Shown here in pieces: positions 27,818 to 35,930 of a stretch of DNA of 64,000 nt. Origin of the DNA: JAWPMT01 sp965601475 (GTDB lineage Bacteria; Bacteroidota; Bacteroidia; Cytophagales; Cyclobacteriaceae); assembly GCA_965601475.1 (NCBI GenBank), contig OZ271832.1:4402001-4466000 (forward strand), given 5' to 3'. Position 1 is the stretch's first letter; the number at the start of each line of letters is the position of its first letter. The notes beneath the pieces were generated by a model, which did no database searches, had not been told where the DNA came from, and worked only from the letters and a program-made list of their open reading frames with translations. Position numbers and translations under genes: made by a program.

Positions 27818-28828
27818 ATGAATACACTTATTTCGTTAGCAGTTTTCTCAGCTGTGACCGTGACAACAGCGCTTTTCCTTTCGATATATGTGTTGTCTGT
27901 CTTCAAAGGCGACCGATTGCTGAGGGTTTTTTTGGTAGCTCTTCTACTGGCCATTTCCATCAGAATATCCAAGTCGGTGCTCTACTACCTTTTTGGTATT
28001 CCGATGTTTGGGACTGCTCTTGGAATGTTGGGTTTGAGTACTATCGGTGTATTCAGCTGGTTATATGCGGATCGATTTTGCAGTGAAGGGAGTAATTTTT
28101 CTCGGTGGAATTGGCTTCATTTTGTTCTTCCCGTCACGGGCTTTCTGCTCATTTGGCCTGAAATCTTTGTTCATCCCACGCTACTGTATTTCCTGGGCGC
28201 CGCATTCTCTCTGCTGTATGTGATTGTAGCTGCGTTCAGGGTGATGAGAGAGAATAACCGATCAGGGGTGCTATTCCGGTGGCACGTGATGCTCTTCACT
28301 AGTGTTGGGCTGATCCTAATGGCTTTCATTGGGCAATTGTGGACTGACGGGCTAGTGGGTTACGCCATTGGTGCGGCGCTGGCATCGCTGCAGATGTACC
28401 TGCTTTTCTATGTTGTCTTAAAGAATAACAAGCTATTTGTGCGGTCCAGAGAGCCGCAGACCCAGGTAGATGCTGTATTGCAACAAAAGTTGCGTGATGG
28501 ATTAGAGCACGAAGGGTTGTATCGACAGAGCTCACTCACTGTCTATCAACTCGCGGAACATCTGGGCGAACCACACTACAAAGTGGCTTTAGCACTGAAG
28601 GAATTGTATGGAAGACCTTTCCCGGAATTGATCAATCACTTCCGGGTGGAGGATGTGAAGCGCAGGCTGATGGATCCCAAGCACCACAATCTGAAAGTAG
28701 AGGCTCTTGCCTTTGATGCGGGATTTAGCACGCCTTCCGCATTCTATGTTGCCTTCAAACGAGAAACAGGAGTTACCCCCAGGGCATTTCAACGCAGCCA
28801 TTCCACTTCCGAACTCGCGCAAGCATGA
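27818..28828 (+). CDS. Membrane-bound AraC-family transcriptional regulator
   Basis: A 336-residue protein with about seven membrane helices (residues 5-200) and a cytoplasmic AraC-type DNA-binding domain at the C-terminus: KVEALAFDAGFSTPSAFYVAFKRETGVTPRAFQR (about residues 290-326) is the second helix-turn-helix. This architecture (7TM sensor plus AraC HTH) is common in Bacteroidota and probably senses an extracellular or membrane signal. It is divergent from the DUF2911 gene and meets the next gene tail-to-tail with 3 bases between. Confidence 0.88.
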   Translation: MNTLISLAVFSAVTVTTALFLSIYVLSVFKGDRLLRVFLVALLLAISIRISKSVLYYLFGIPMFGTALGMLGLSTIGVFSWLYADRFCSEGSNFSRWNWLHFVLPVTGFLLIWPEIFVHPTLLYFLGAAFSLLYVIVAAFRVMRENNRSGVLFRWHVMLFTSVGLILMAFIGQLWTDGLVGYAIGAALASLQMYLLFYVVLKNNKLFVRSREPQTQVDAVLQQKLRDGLEHEGLYRQSSLTVYQLAEHLGEPHYKVALALKELYGRPFPELINHFRVEDVKRRLMDPKHHNLKVEALAFDAGFSTPSAFYVAFKRETGVTPRAFQRSHSTSELAQA

Positions 28829-28831
28829 TGC

Positions 28832-30070
28832 CTACGGCTGGATAGGAACTGAAGCTGTCGCCTTCCGCTGTTGATTGTAGTTTATGGTCAGACCGACACT
28901 CCCATCTGATTGTATGGCTGGATTTCCGCTAGCATCGAAATAACGAATTTCTGTCAGGTCCCCCTTTGCGTTATATGCATATCGTGAACGGTGAAAGCCT
29001 CCAATGGACATGGGTTGGTTTGAGGTATCGAAATACGAAACCCCGGCAAACCGCCTCAATTCATTGTAATGGTAAATCGCCTTGTATAAGCCACCTGGAT
29101 CTGTGATAGCCTGGCCCTCAGCATCTTTGTATACCTGGACGATTGCTGTGTCCAGTCCCATGGCCAGGTCACCCTGGGGTTCATAGGTGAATTCGCACAT
29201 GCCATGCAAATAGCCATACGGGCCTCGGTTGATACGTTCATGGTCTTGGTTGTAGTGTGGGTATGCGACTTCATTGCCATAGGAATCGTAGGTGAAATCC
29301 ACGTAGGCAGCTCCGGTACTATCCGCATTGAGGAGATTTCCGGATGCATCGAGGTTAGTGATTCTTTTGAGGTAACCTCTGTAGTCAGTTGTGATGCCGA
29401 CCCTGGTGAAATCAAAAAAGTCTGTAATGTATAGGAGATCGCCGGCTTGATTCTTCTGCGTTTGGACCACAATACCTTCTTCAGGATAATCCCAATTGAA
29501 GCTATGATGACCTAGCAGATCAGTGACCCGGTTGTCCTCTTCGTCAAACAGCTGCAGTGCTACTTTCTTACCCTGGTCGTTGAGCAAAAAGACCTCTTTG
29601 TGAATGTCGCCTCCACCGTAGTAATGTCGCCACATAATGGTGGGTTGTTCCTCTTGATCGAAATAGGTCCTGATAATTTTGTCCGGCAGGTATTGATACC
29701 GAACGATGGCCGCCCCGAAATAGGAGTCATTGTTGAGCAGACCTGCCACAAAGTATCTGATATTGGCAACCCTGCCTTCACTGTCGACCTCAAAAGCGTA
29801 GTATGCGGCATCTGTCAATACGCTTTCGGTGAGCGGAATACGCCCTTTGTACTCCAGAATTGGTGAGATGATGCCTGCAAGGTTTCTGTAGTAGTGCGTG
29901 GATTGAGCGGAAGCCAGGGCGGAGAAAGCAATGAGTAGAAGGAAGAAAACTGTACGTCTGATGATCGTAGCATCAGAGGATGAAGAACTGTTCAGGGTGA
30001 CCAATTTTGATCGTTTTGGTGGATAAGACATTCTGATTTCTGGAAATGAGGGTTGAAATAATGGTGTCAT
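28832..30070 (-). CDS. YD/RHS-like repeat secreted protein
   Basis: A 412-residue protein with a hydrophobic segment at about residues 40-56 (VFFLLLIAFSALASAQ). This is late for a signal peptide; a downstream ATG at codon 14 still leaves a long lead. The start used here overlaps the CPBP gene stop by ATGA, which argues for coupling. The exported part repeats a motif such as YNAKGDLTEIRYFDASGNPA, EVDSEGRVANIRYFVAG and YDSYGNEVAYPHYN, reminiscent of RHS/YD repeats that form shells around or bind partners. No toxin domain is seen. Its role is unknown. Confidence 0.65.
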   Translation of the reverse strand: MTPLFQPSFPEIRMSYPPKRSKLVTLNSSSSSDATIIRRTVFFLLLIAFSALASAQSTHYYRNLAGIISPILEYKGRIPLTESVLTDAAYYAFEVDSEGRVANIRYFVAGLLNNDSYFGAAIVRYQYLPDKIIRTYFDQEEQPTIMWRHYYGGGDIHKEVFLLNDQGKKVALQLFDEEDNRVTDLLGHHSFNWDYPEEGIVVQTQKNQAGDLLYITDFFDFTRVGITTDYRGYLKRITNLDASGNLLNADSTGAAYVDFTYDSYGNEVAYPHYNQDHERINRGPYGYLHGMCEFTYEPQGDLAMGLDTAIVQVYKDAEGQAITDPGGLYKAIYHYNELRRFAGVSYFDTSNQPMSIGGFHRSRYAYNAKGDLTEIRYFDASGNPAIQSDGSVGLTINYNQQRKATASVPIQP

Positions 30071-31005
30071 TGTACGCGCCTAAGTACCGGTGGATTTGAG
30101 TCAATAAAATGATGATATATGGAGTTTCTGATCGAATACAATTCATAACCATTGACTATCAGGAGCGGTAGTGTCAATAGCAAGCTGCCTTCCAATCCGA
30201 AGGCCCCTCCGGTGAGCAGATCAGGGCCTTTGAGAGAGGTTTGAAGTATCCACGCCATGGATTCCTGGCCGCTATTGGCCAGACCAAAAAGATTGTTCTG
30301 GGTGAGATTCCAAAAGGCGTGGAAGGCTATCGGTGCCACAATACTCTTCGACTTAAAGAAATAGATGGAAGTAAGCATCCCAAACAACATGAGATTGAAT
30401 ACTCCCAAGAAAGTTGCATTTGGGTTCAATCCGTGCAGAAGGCCGAAAACGATAGACGTGATGGCCAGTGCTGTCCCGAACTTAATAGCTGGAAGTTTGA
30501 TGATGCGTAGTTCATAAATGAAAACAAACAGGAACGACGTTGCCAGGAGCTCCTCAAACAGACTGCCAAAGAGGTATCTGATGACCTGAGTGCCCAGCAC
30601 GAGCAGATAGTTTTGATCTTCGATTGAGGTGCCAGGATTGTAGTCAAGAGATGTCCGACTTCCTTGGAGGAGGATGGCCAATGCAATCAAACACAATGCT
30701 GCGGAAGCACCGACCAGTGTATGGATAGATAGTTTCTTTGAGGTAAGACCGTATTTCTGAATAGCTGACTTGTCTATCCAACGCACATAAATGACCAGGG
30801 CGAGCATTACTGATGTAGCCGTGATCATATTGATCATCCAGGATAAATAGAAGGGGCTATCCCCGACCAGTGGAATGATCAGCCTGATTAAGATGACGCC
30901 GATGACCTGGAATAAGAGTACAAAACTCAGCCCTTTGAACACATCGCGTAACCGGCCATCAGCCGCGAAAAACAATGTGTTGATAGTTGCTTTTAGTGCT
31001 TTCAC
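30067..31005 (-). CDS. CPBP family intramembrane protein (CAAX-protease-like)
   Basis: A 312-residue membrane protein with about eight helices. The CPBP (Abi) region can be read as FEELLATSFLF (near residue 156), then GLLHGLN and PIAFHAFWNL, the three family motifs. In canonical members motif 1 is EExxxR; here that position is Thr (EELLAT), so activity could be altered. Functions of the family include prenyl-protein type proteolysis and bacteriocin immunity. The next gene downstream is coupled by ATGA overlap. Position suggests a two-gene unit with the YD-repeat protein. Confidence 0.75.
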   Translation of the reverse strand: MKALKATINTLFFAADGRLRDVFKGLSFVLLFQVIGVILIRLIIPLVGDSPFYLSWMINMITATSVMLALVIYVRWIDKSAIQKYGLTSKKLSIHTLVGASAALCLIALAILLQGSRTSLDYNPGTSIEDQNYLLVLGTQVIRYLFGSLFEELLATSFLFVFIYELRIIKLPAIKFGTALAITSIVFGLLHGLNPNATFLGVFNLMLFGMLTSIYFFKSKSIVAPIAFHAFWNLTQNNLFGLANSGQESMAWILQTSLKGPDLLTGGAFGLEGSLLLTLPLLIVNGYELYSIRNSIYHHFIDSNPPVLRRVQ

Positions 31006-31350
31006 TTTATGGTGTTATGTATCTGTGGATATTGGATATACATGATTCGGTCTATTCCCCCAGGCAACAATCAAGCCTTGGCAATATGGCTGGTTTGGTG
31101 ACTGCTCAACTTCTGATTCCCGGAATTCGGAGATGTAATGGGGATTGAATCAGTTTCCAAAGGGCACATGTTGCTTCCGAGGTCAGAATGGATTTTTCTC
31201 AGCTATCCTCGATTGGTCGGAATTGGTCTTAGGTTCAGATCAGAGCATTTAGTGAATATTGAGGCCTTGCCGCAGGGCCTTAGTATGAGGTTTTGATGGT
31301 GTCAAAAGGTGGTGGAGCCTGTCGGGCTTAACTTGTAGTACCATACGAAC
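31006..31350. other. Intergenic region without a recognised gene
   Basis: This 345-base gap separates the divergent CPBP and AlkD genes. No ORF with coding character, tRNA or strong terminator was found. A weak 5-base-arm inverted repeat (AGGCC..GGCCT) sits about 80 bases before the AlkD start. Promoters of both genes must lie here, but no exact TAnnTTTG box was identified. Confidence 0.5.
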
Positions 31351-32067
31351 ATGAAAGAAGAAATACTCAAGGACATCCGCAGTGCATTACAGGGCAGTGC
31401 GGAGGAGCGTGTGCAGAAAGGGTCTGGTCGGTTCTTCAAAGCCGGAGAGGCTGCACAGGTATATGGTACGAGGATGCCCGAAGTAAAGCGGGTCGCGAAG
31501 GAATCTTTTCGGCAAATCAAGCCGTGGTCTAAGGGGGAAATATTTGAGACTTGCGAGGCACTTTGGAAATCGCAATTCCTGGAAGAGGCCATTGTCGCAT
31601 GTCTGTGGTCCGAATGGCTGCACAGGAAATATCAAGCGTCGGACTTCCGGGTTTTTGAACATTGGGTCCACAACTACGTCAATAGCTGGGCAGATTGCGA
31701 TACCCTTTGCACACAGACCATCGGGAGATTTGTGATGATGTACCCTGATTTTGTGGAGGAGCTGAAGCGTTGGACAAAAGCTTCCAATCGATGGGCGAAG
31801 CGCGCTTCTGCGGTCTCACTGGTGAAACCAGCGAAAGAGGGGAGATTCCTGAAGGACATTTTTGAGATTGCGGATGTCCTCCTCTTGGATAGGGATGATT
31901 TGGTGCAAAAGGGCTACGGTTGGGTCCTGAAGGTAGCAAGTCAGACGTACCAACAGGAGGTTTTTGATTTTGTGATGTCCAGGAAATCAAGAATGCCCCG
32001 TACGGCATTACGTTATGCCATTGCCAAATTCCCCAGGGAACTCAGAAATGAAGCCATGGCAAAGTGA
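31351..32067 (+). CDS. DNA alkylation repair protein (AlkD-like HEAT-repeat glycosylase)
   Basis: A 238-residue all-helical protein of the AlkC/AlkD family. AlkD excises positively charged alkylated bases such as N7-methylguanine by a HEAT-repeat fold. The segment FEHWVHNYVNSWADCDTLC (residues about 103-121) corresponds to the active-site Trp and Asp loop, and KRASAVSLVKPA is a conserved helix of the family. It is monocistronic and 39 bases from a convergent gene, with no SOS-type box recognised upstream. Confidence 0.87.
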   Translation: MKEEILKDIRSALQGSAEERVQKGSGRFFKAGEAAQVYGTRMPEVKRVAKESFRQIKPWSKGEIFETCEALWKSQFLEEAIVACLWSEWLHRKYQASDFRVFEHWVHNYVNSWADCDTLCTQTIGRFVMMYPDFVEELKRWTKASNRWAKRASAVSLVKPAKEGRFLKDIFEIADVLLLDRDDLVQKGYGWVLKVASQTYQQEVFDFVMSRKSRMPRTALRYAIAKFPRELRNEAMAK

Positions 32068-32106
32068 GACTCATTTTTCGGCACATTTAATGTTGGCGCC
32101 GGGCAT

Positions 32107-32439
32107 TCAGGTGAGATTGGCGTTCCCTGTATTCCATAGTCTGGAAAGTGTGATGAGGTGACTAATGGTAATATATCCTACTATGGTGATTCCCAACATA
32201 GTCAGCACCTTGGGCAGGTTTATCGAAAGACCAAAAGCCTCTATTCTAAATCCCGAGATAATCAATGCGTATACCACTATACAAAAAAGTAGCCCCGCAC
32301 CAGCAATTAGTGCATAGAGCCTGGTATTCATTTTTTGCTGGATCTGACGGTCCAGGGCCTCCATTAGCTCATCGGTAAATCCATCAGATGTTTTAAGTCT
32401 GCTCTCTCTGATCAAGTCTTGGATAGTGTCATTTTTCAT
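32107..32439 (-). CDS. Small membrane protein, putative anti-sigma partner
   Basis: A 110-residue protein with two membrane helices (about residues 40-60 and 75-97) and a charged cytoplasmic N-terminus (NDTIQDLIRESRLKTSDGFTDELMEALDRQIQ). It overlaps the ECF sigma gene by 4 bases and directly follows it. Both points fit a sigma-binding membrane partner, but no named anti-sigma domain (zf-HC2 or RskA) is recognised. The function is therefore an inference from position. Confidence 0.6.
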   Translation of the reverse strand: MKNDTIQDLIRESRLKTSDGFTDELMEALDRQIQQKMNTRLYALIAGAGLLFCIVVYALIISGFRIEAFGLSINLPKVLTMLGITIVGYITISHLITLSRLWNTGNANLT

Positions 32440-33032
32440 AGGTCTTCAATTTCTTTGCCAAGTTGCCTTTTGAGAATATATGTGAGGTTCTGACGCCCTC
32501 GGTGCAAGGTAGTTTTAACTTTCGATTTGCCGTATCCAGTCACTTCCATCACTTCTTCTACATTTAGTTCTGAGAGATAGAACAGGCGCAGCACGAGGGC
32601 TTCATCGGGTTTCATTAAATCCAAAGCACCGTTGATGATGCCCTTCAGGTCATTCTGATCTGTCCTGCTCGAGGTTTCCTCTTTGTCTGACGCTGCATCC
32701 GTCACCTTACCGGAGATAACCTTTCGATTTCTCAATTCATTGTAGCAACGATTGACTATGATTCGGTACAACCAGGTGTAGAAGGCCGATTGGTGCTTGA
32801 ATGTACGAATCTTGTCAAAAACTTTTAGAAATACCTCTTGCAGTATATCTTCGGCGAGTTGCCGATCTTTAACAATGGAGCAAGCCAGAGAAAAAGCATC
32901 GTCCTGATATCGTTCTACCAATGATCGGAATGCTGCCGTTTCTCCAGCTTTGACACGCGCTATTAGCAGGCGCTCCTGTTCTGCTGGATCCAAGTGTCTA
33001 GGACTTTTGCTTAGCGGCCAGCAAAAGGCCAA
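32436..33032 (-). CDS. ECF-type RNA polymerase sigma factor
   Basis: A sigma factor of up to 198 residues. Region 2 is clear (AFRSLVERYQDDAFSLACSIV...LAEDILQEVFLKVFDKI), and region 4 ends with LDLMKPDEALVLRLFYLSELNVEEVMEVTGYGKSKVKTTLHRGRQNL, with its helix-turn-helix in VEEVMEVTGYGKSKVK. The ATG at 33032 overlaps the upstream gene by 35 bases; a TTG at 32993, just after that gene's stop, would remove 13 residues and is an equal candidate. The gene is followed by its likely membrane partner. It is the second ECF factor in the window. Confidence 0.85.
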   Translation of the reverse strand: MAFCWPLSKSPRHLDPAEQERLLIARVKAGETAAFRSLVERYQDDAFSLACSIVKDRQLAEDILQEVFLKVFDKIRTFKHQSAFYTWLYRIIVNRCYNELRNRKVISGKVTDAASDKEETSSRTDQNDLKGIINGALDLMKPDEALVLRLFYLSELNVEEVMEVTGYGKSKVKTTLHRGRQNLTYILKRQLGKEIEDL

Positions 33033-33327
33033 ACGCTCCTGAAATCAGGATTACCCCCCATGCCAATAGATCGAGGGTATCCTCTTCCAATTCCAATAGG
33101 GTGAGTCCGGCTGCTAAAAGCAAACCAACCCCAAGCCCAATGGTAACATAGGCGATGTCCTTTTTGGTAACGCGGGATTGGTATTTGTTCGTTAGCATGC
33201 CTTTCTCGGCCAACATTTTTTTGATTAGGTAGGTGTATCGAGCGACGAAGTAGACCATGAGTACTGCGCCACTGACGATGATCAAACCTCCCAATGACTC
33301 TCCTAATTGTTCCATAATCATTCTCAT
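32998..33327 (-). CDS. Small membrane protein (two-helix, DUF6249-like)
   Basis: A protein of 105-109 residues. The likely start is among three closely spaced ATGs, the first of which overlaps the serine hydrolase stop (TAATG). One membrane helix is at the N-terminus (LGGLIIVSGAVLMVYFVARYTYLIKKML) and two more follow the KKDIAYVTIGLGVGLLLAAG segment. The pattern resembles DUF6249-type proteins found beside ECF sigma factors in Bacteroidota, though this naming is tentative. It is part of a four-gene operon: serine hydrolase, this gene, sigma factor, putative anti-sigma. Confidence 0.6.
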   Translation of the reverse strand: MRMIMEQLGESLGGLIIVSGAVLMVYFVARYTYLIKKMLAEKGMLTNKYQSRVTKKDIAYVTIGLGVGLLLAAGLTLLELEEDTLDLLAWGVILISGAFGLLLAAKQKS

Positions 33328-34409
33328 TAAAATTGTGGACCTATGACTTGCGCTAATCCCTGCACAAAAGGTAACAGTTTGTCGGAATTTGTAAACAATA
33401 CCAATCCATATCCTTGCTCCATGATGAACATACAATAGGCCTGGAAGTCATGATTGTTTCCGGTGTGCAGGTGCATGAGCCCATTTGCAGAGGGTTTTTG
33501 GGCAAACCCCAGTCCCCAGGCCGTTTGGCCCGTTTCCAGGTATAGTTCATTGTTTTTGTCGAATTTGTTTTGAGAGAATAGCATCTGGTCGAAACTGGCA
33601 TCAGACAATCCCTCCTTTCGCAACATGGCGCGAATGAACAAAGCATATTCGTATGCTTCCGAATGGATGCTGGAAAAGGCATTGAAGGTTTCTCCGCTCC
33701 ACCCACCTTTGCCATTGTCGGTGGGCTTTTCATTCTGGTGTCCGAAGACCTTGTTTTCCTCAAGATAACTGTTCCATAGAAAGGAGGTATTCTGCATGTC
33801 GAGTGGTCGTGTTACTTCATGTTCAAAAATTTCATTGAATCTGTCTTTCCATCCCACATTGTGCAAGTTCCCGATGATTGCGGCCAGATACTGGTAGGCC
33901 TCACCCGAATACAGGAAATCAGTTCCGGGCTCAAATGGCAATGAGATCGCCTGGCCACGGCTGAAATTGGGGAATCCGGAGCTATGTGATAGAACCATCC
34001 GCGGCGTGATCTTGAGATAGTCGTTGTACGATGTGCTGTCGATAGCAGGATGTGGCAGGTAAGCATGTAGGGGCTTGTCCAGATCCAGAAGTCCCTGGTC
34101 CACCATCTTCATGGCAAAGTAGGCAAAGATGGGCTTGGACAGTGAGGCACCCTCAAAGATGCTAAGCTTGTCGATAGGTTCTTGTGTTTCTGCATTTTGC
34201 ACACCAAAAACCTCATGGTAGGCAATCTCTCGGTCGTTGATTAGTGCCGCGGACAGGCCAGGCATGTCCAGGGAGTCCATTAGAAATCGAATTCGGTCAT
34301 TGAGTACCTCCGTGTCTACACGTGACCCATCTGGCCTGCGAATCGATTCCTGGGCGTTCAAGGTGCTGACAATTGCCAGCAGGAAAATCGCATTTACTAG
34401 TCTTTTCAT
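33327..34409 (-). CDS. Serine hydrolase (beta-lactamase / class C PBP-like)
   Basis: A 360-residue secreted enzyme with a signal peptide (MKRLVNAIFLLAIVSTLNAQ). The catalytic SxxK motif is SLSK (in FEGASLSKPIFAYF, near residue 94), the second motif lies in LYSGEAYQYL (Tyr-Ser), and the third is HTG in LHLHTGNNHDFQAY. This is the class C beta-lactamase/esterase family (Pfam Beta-lactamase), acting on peptidoglycan peptides or esters. It leads the ECF sigma operon, so the sigma factor may respond to or control wall stress. True beta-lactam hydrolysis is not implied. Confidence 0.85.
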   Translation of the reverse strand: MKRLVNAIFLLAIVSTLNAQESIRRPDGSRVDTEVLNDRIRFLMDSLDMPGLSAALINDREIAYHEVFGVQNAETQEPIDKLSIFEGASLSKPIFAYFAMKMVDQGLLDLDKPLHAYLPHPAIDSTSYNDYLKITPRMVLSHSSGFPNFSRGQAISLPFEPGTDFLYSGEAYQYLAAIIGNLHNVGWKDRFNEIFEHEVTRPLDMQNTSFLWNSYLEENKVFGHQNEKPTDNGKGGWSGETFNAFSSIHSEAYEYALFIRAMLRKEGLSDASFDQMLFSQNKFDKNNELYLETGQTAWGLGFAQKPSANGLMHLHTGNNHDFQAYCMFIMEQGYGLVLFTNSDKLLPFVQGLAQVIGPQF

Positions 34410-34543
34410 TTTGTATCCAATTGTGTGAAAAATTGAGTTGATGTGAATTCACAGGCCTTGGACACGCAACCTGTCGATGAGGTTACAAAAAATTTCTCCC
34501 ATCTGGCTCTCTTTCCCCGTCAATCGGAAATTGCAACGAAATG

Positions 34544-34561
34544 GCTCCTCCGGAGAGGAGC
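34544..34561 (-). repeat. Perfect hairpin downstream of the S41 peptidase gene
   Basis: Seven-base arms GCTCCTC and GAGGAGC with a 4-base loop lie 17 bases after the S41 stop (read on the minus strand). No T-tract follows (CATTTCG), so it is at best a poor terminator or an mRNA 3'-end stabiliser. The rest of the gap 34410-34578 shows nothing else. Confidence 0.45.
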
Positions 34562-34578
34562 ACATACAGTCTGGCTAA

Positions 34579-35865
34579 TTACTTCAGCTCCAGGGCTTTC
34601 TGGTAGACACGGTCATATCCCGCCATCCAATCGGTAATCGATTCCTCAATTTGAATATCCGGCACGAGGTACTCACGCTCGTCCTCGGGATGGGTATGGA
34701 CCCATCTACCACGTGATAGAAGCACATCCACTCCTACCTTCTCCAGTCGAGGAGGTGGGAAGACAGGCGTGCCTTCCGTTTGGTTGGGTCTGCCCCCTGA
34801 GGGTTCGCCCATGAATACGGCCTCGGTATGCCTCTCCAGCATACTCATGAAAGCCGTGGCGGCGCTAAAAGTTTTGCGGCCCACCAGTACGATCAGTTTG
34901 TTCTCTTGGTTGAGGTGAGCGTTTGCTCTCAGCTTGAAGACAAAGGGCCAGGCATTGTGCAGGTTGCCACCGCCATTGTTTCTCAGGTCAATGATGATTT
35001 TTTCGACTTCTTTGGTTTCAACGATACGCCAAAAATTCTCGTAGTTGTCCATTAAGGAGTGACCTGGGGGATCACGCAGGACATTCATTTGTAGGTAAGC
35101 TGTTTTTCTTTCCGCAATATAATCGACCCGGTAAGGTGGATCCACGCTCCACTTGGTTGATGGCCAGGTGATACTTGCTTGTGCATCCATCCTCACGGAA
35201 TTGGCGGCAGGTGCCTCAAATCGATCAAAAAATTGACTCACGCCCTCACCGTAAGTTTGTGATTCAACCGCTATCTCGTGAACGGATCCATCAGCTGACC
35301 GGACAGTGAGTGGCAAGACATTTGGGTCATCTATTAAGCCGAGCCCCGTAATGATTGAAGGGTAGATCATCAGGAATGGTACCTTGAACATGTCACCGTA
35401 CTCATTTTCACCATTGGAAATTTCAAACAGTTTTTGCGACGCCTCATCTACCGATAAGTTGCCGAACCGCTCAACACGACTTCCAATGAAGTCAGCGTAC
35501 TTCTCGTCCGCTGCAATTACATAGAGACCTTCTTTGAAGTAGTACATCCGGATGGGGAACCATTTGACCCCTTCTGTGGGTATCACCATTTCCTGAATCC
35601 AGATCCCCGAATGTCCATCTTGGAGTTTGGCGATGAGCACCATCAGCGCCACACGTATTTCATCTTTAGTCATTGTGGAAGAAGATTGCAATAGGGCGTC
35701 GTAATCGCGGACCCACGCTTGTTGATCATACACCTGGAAAATGTAGCCGGATTTAGCCATCACCAGTTCCCTAAGTTTCTCTAGATCACTTTGCCATGGG
35801 TTGCTTTGTGCATAGCCTGCCACCATCAGAAGGGTGAAGACTGTTGTTAGTAATAGTTGTCTCAT
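34579..35865 (-). CDS. S41 family peptidase
   Basis: About 428 residues, secreted (MRQLLLTTVFTLLMVAGYAQ; the ATG 12 codons upstream would put charges before the signal). S41 features are IIIDLRNNGGGNLHNAWPFV (near residue 295) and the nucleophile segment VGRKTFSAATAFMSMLERH, followed by GEPSGGRPNQ. It resembles tail-specific or interphotoreceptor-binding-like S41 enzymes that degrade peptides outside the cytoplasm. It is only distantly like the 25-26 kb S41 lipoprotein and is not Cys-anchored. Confidence 0.84.
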   Translation of the reverse strand: MRQLLLTTVFTLLMVAGYAQSNPWQSDLEKLRELVMAKSGYIFQVYDQQAWVRDYDALLQSSSTMTKDEIRVALMVLIAKLQDGHSGIWIQEMVIPTEGVKWFPIRMYYFKEGLYVIAADEKYADFIGSRVERFGNLSVDEASQKLFEISNGENEYGDMFKVPFLMIYPSIITGLGLIDDPNVLPLTVRSADGSVHEIAVESQTYGEGVSQFFDRFEAPAANSVRMDAQASITWPSTKWSVDPPYRVDYIAERKTAYLQMNVLRDPPGHSLMDNYENFWRIVETKEVEKIIIDLRNNGGGNLHNAWPFVFKLRANAHLNQENKLIVLVGRKTFSAATAFMSMLERHTEAVFMGEPSGGRPNQTEGTPVFPPPRLEKVGVDVLLSRGRWVHTHPEDEREYLVPDIQIEESITDWMAGYDRVYQKALELK

Positions 35866-35930
35866 TTTGCGTTTTTCTCCGAAAGTAGAGTGGCCTGCCA
35901 ACCAAAAGGTGCCAGAATTCTAATTGGGAC

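Noticed and set aside
33327..34409. Antibiotic-resistance beta-lactamase
   Set aside because: The motifs fit the broad class C/esterase family; sequence gives no sign of true beta-lactam hydrolysis and the operon context points to wall or stress functions.
34443..34637. Short plus-strand ORF between the serine hydrolase and S41 genes
   Set aside because: It overlaps the end of the S41 gene, has no homology pattern and crosses the hairpin at 34544-34561.
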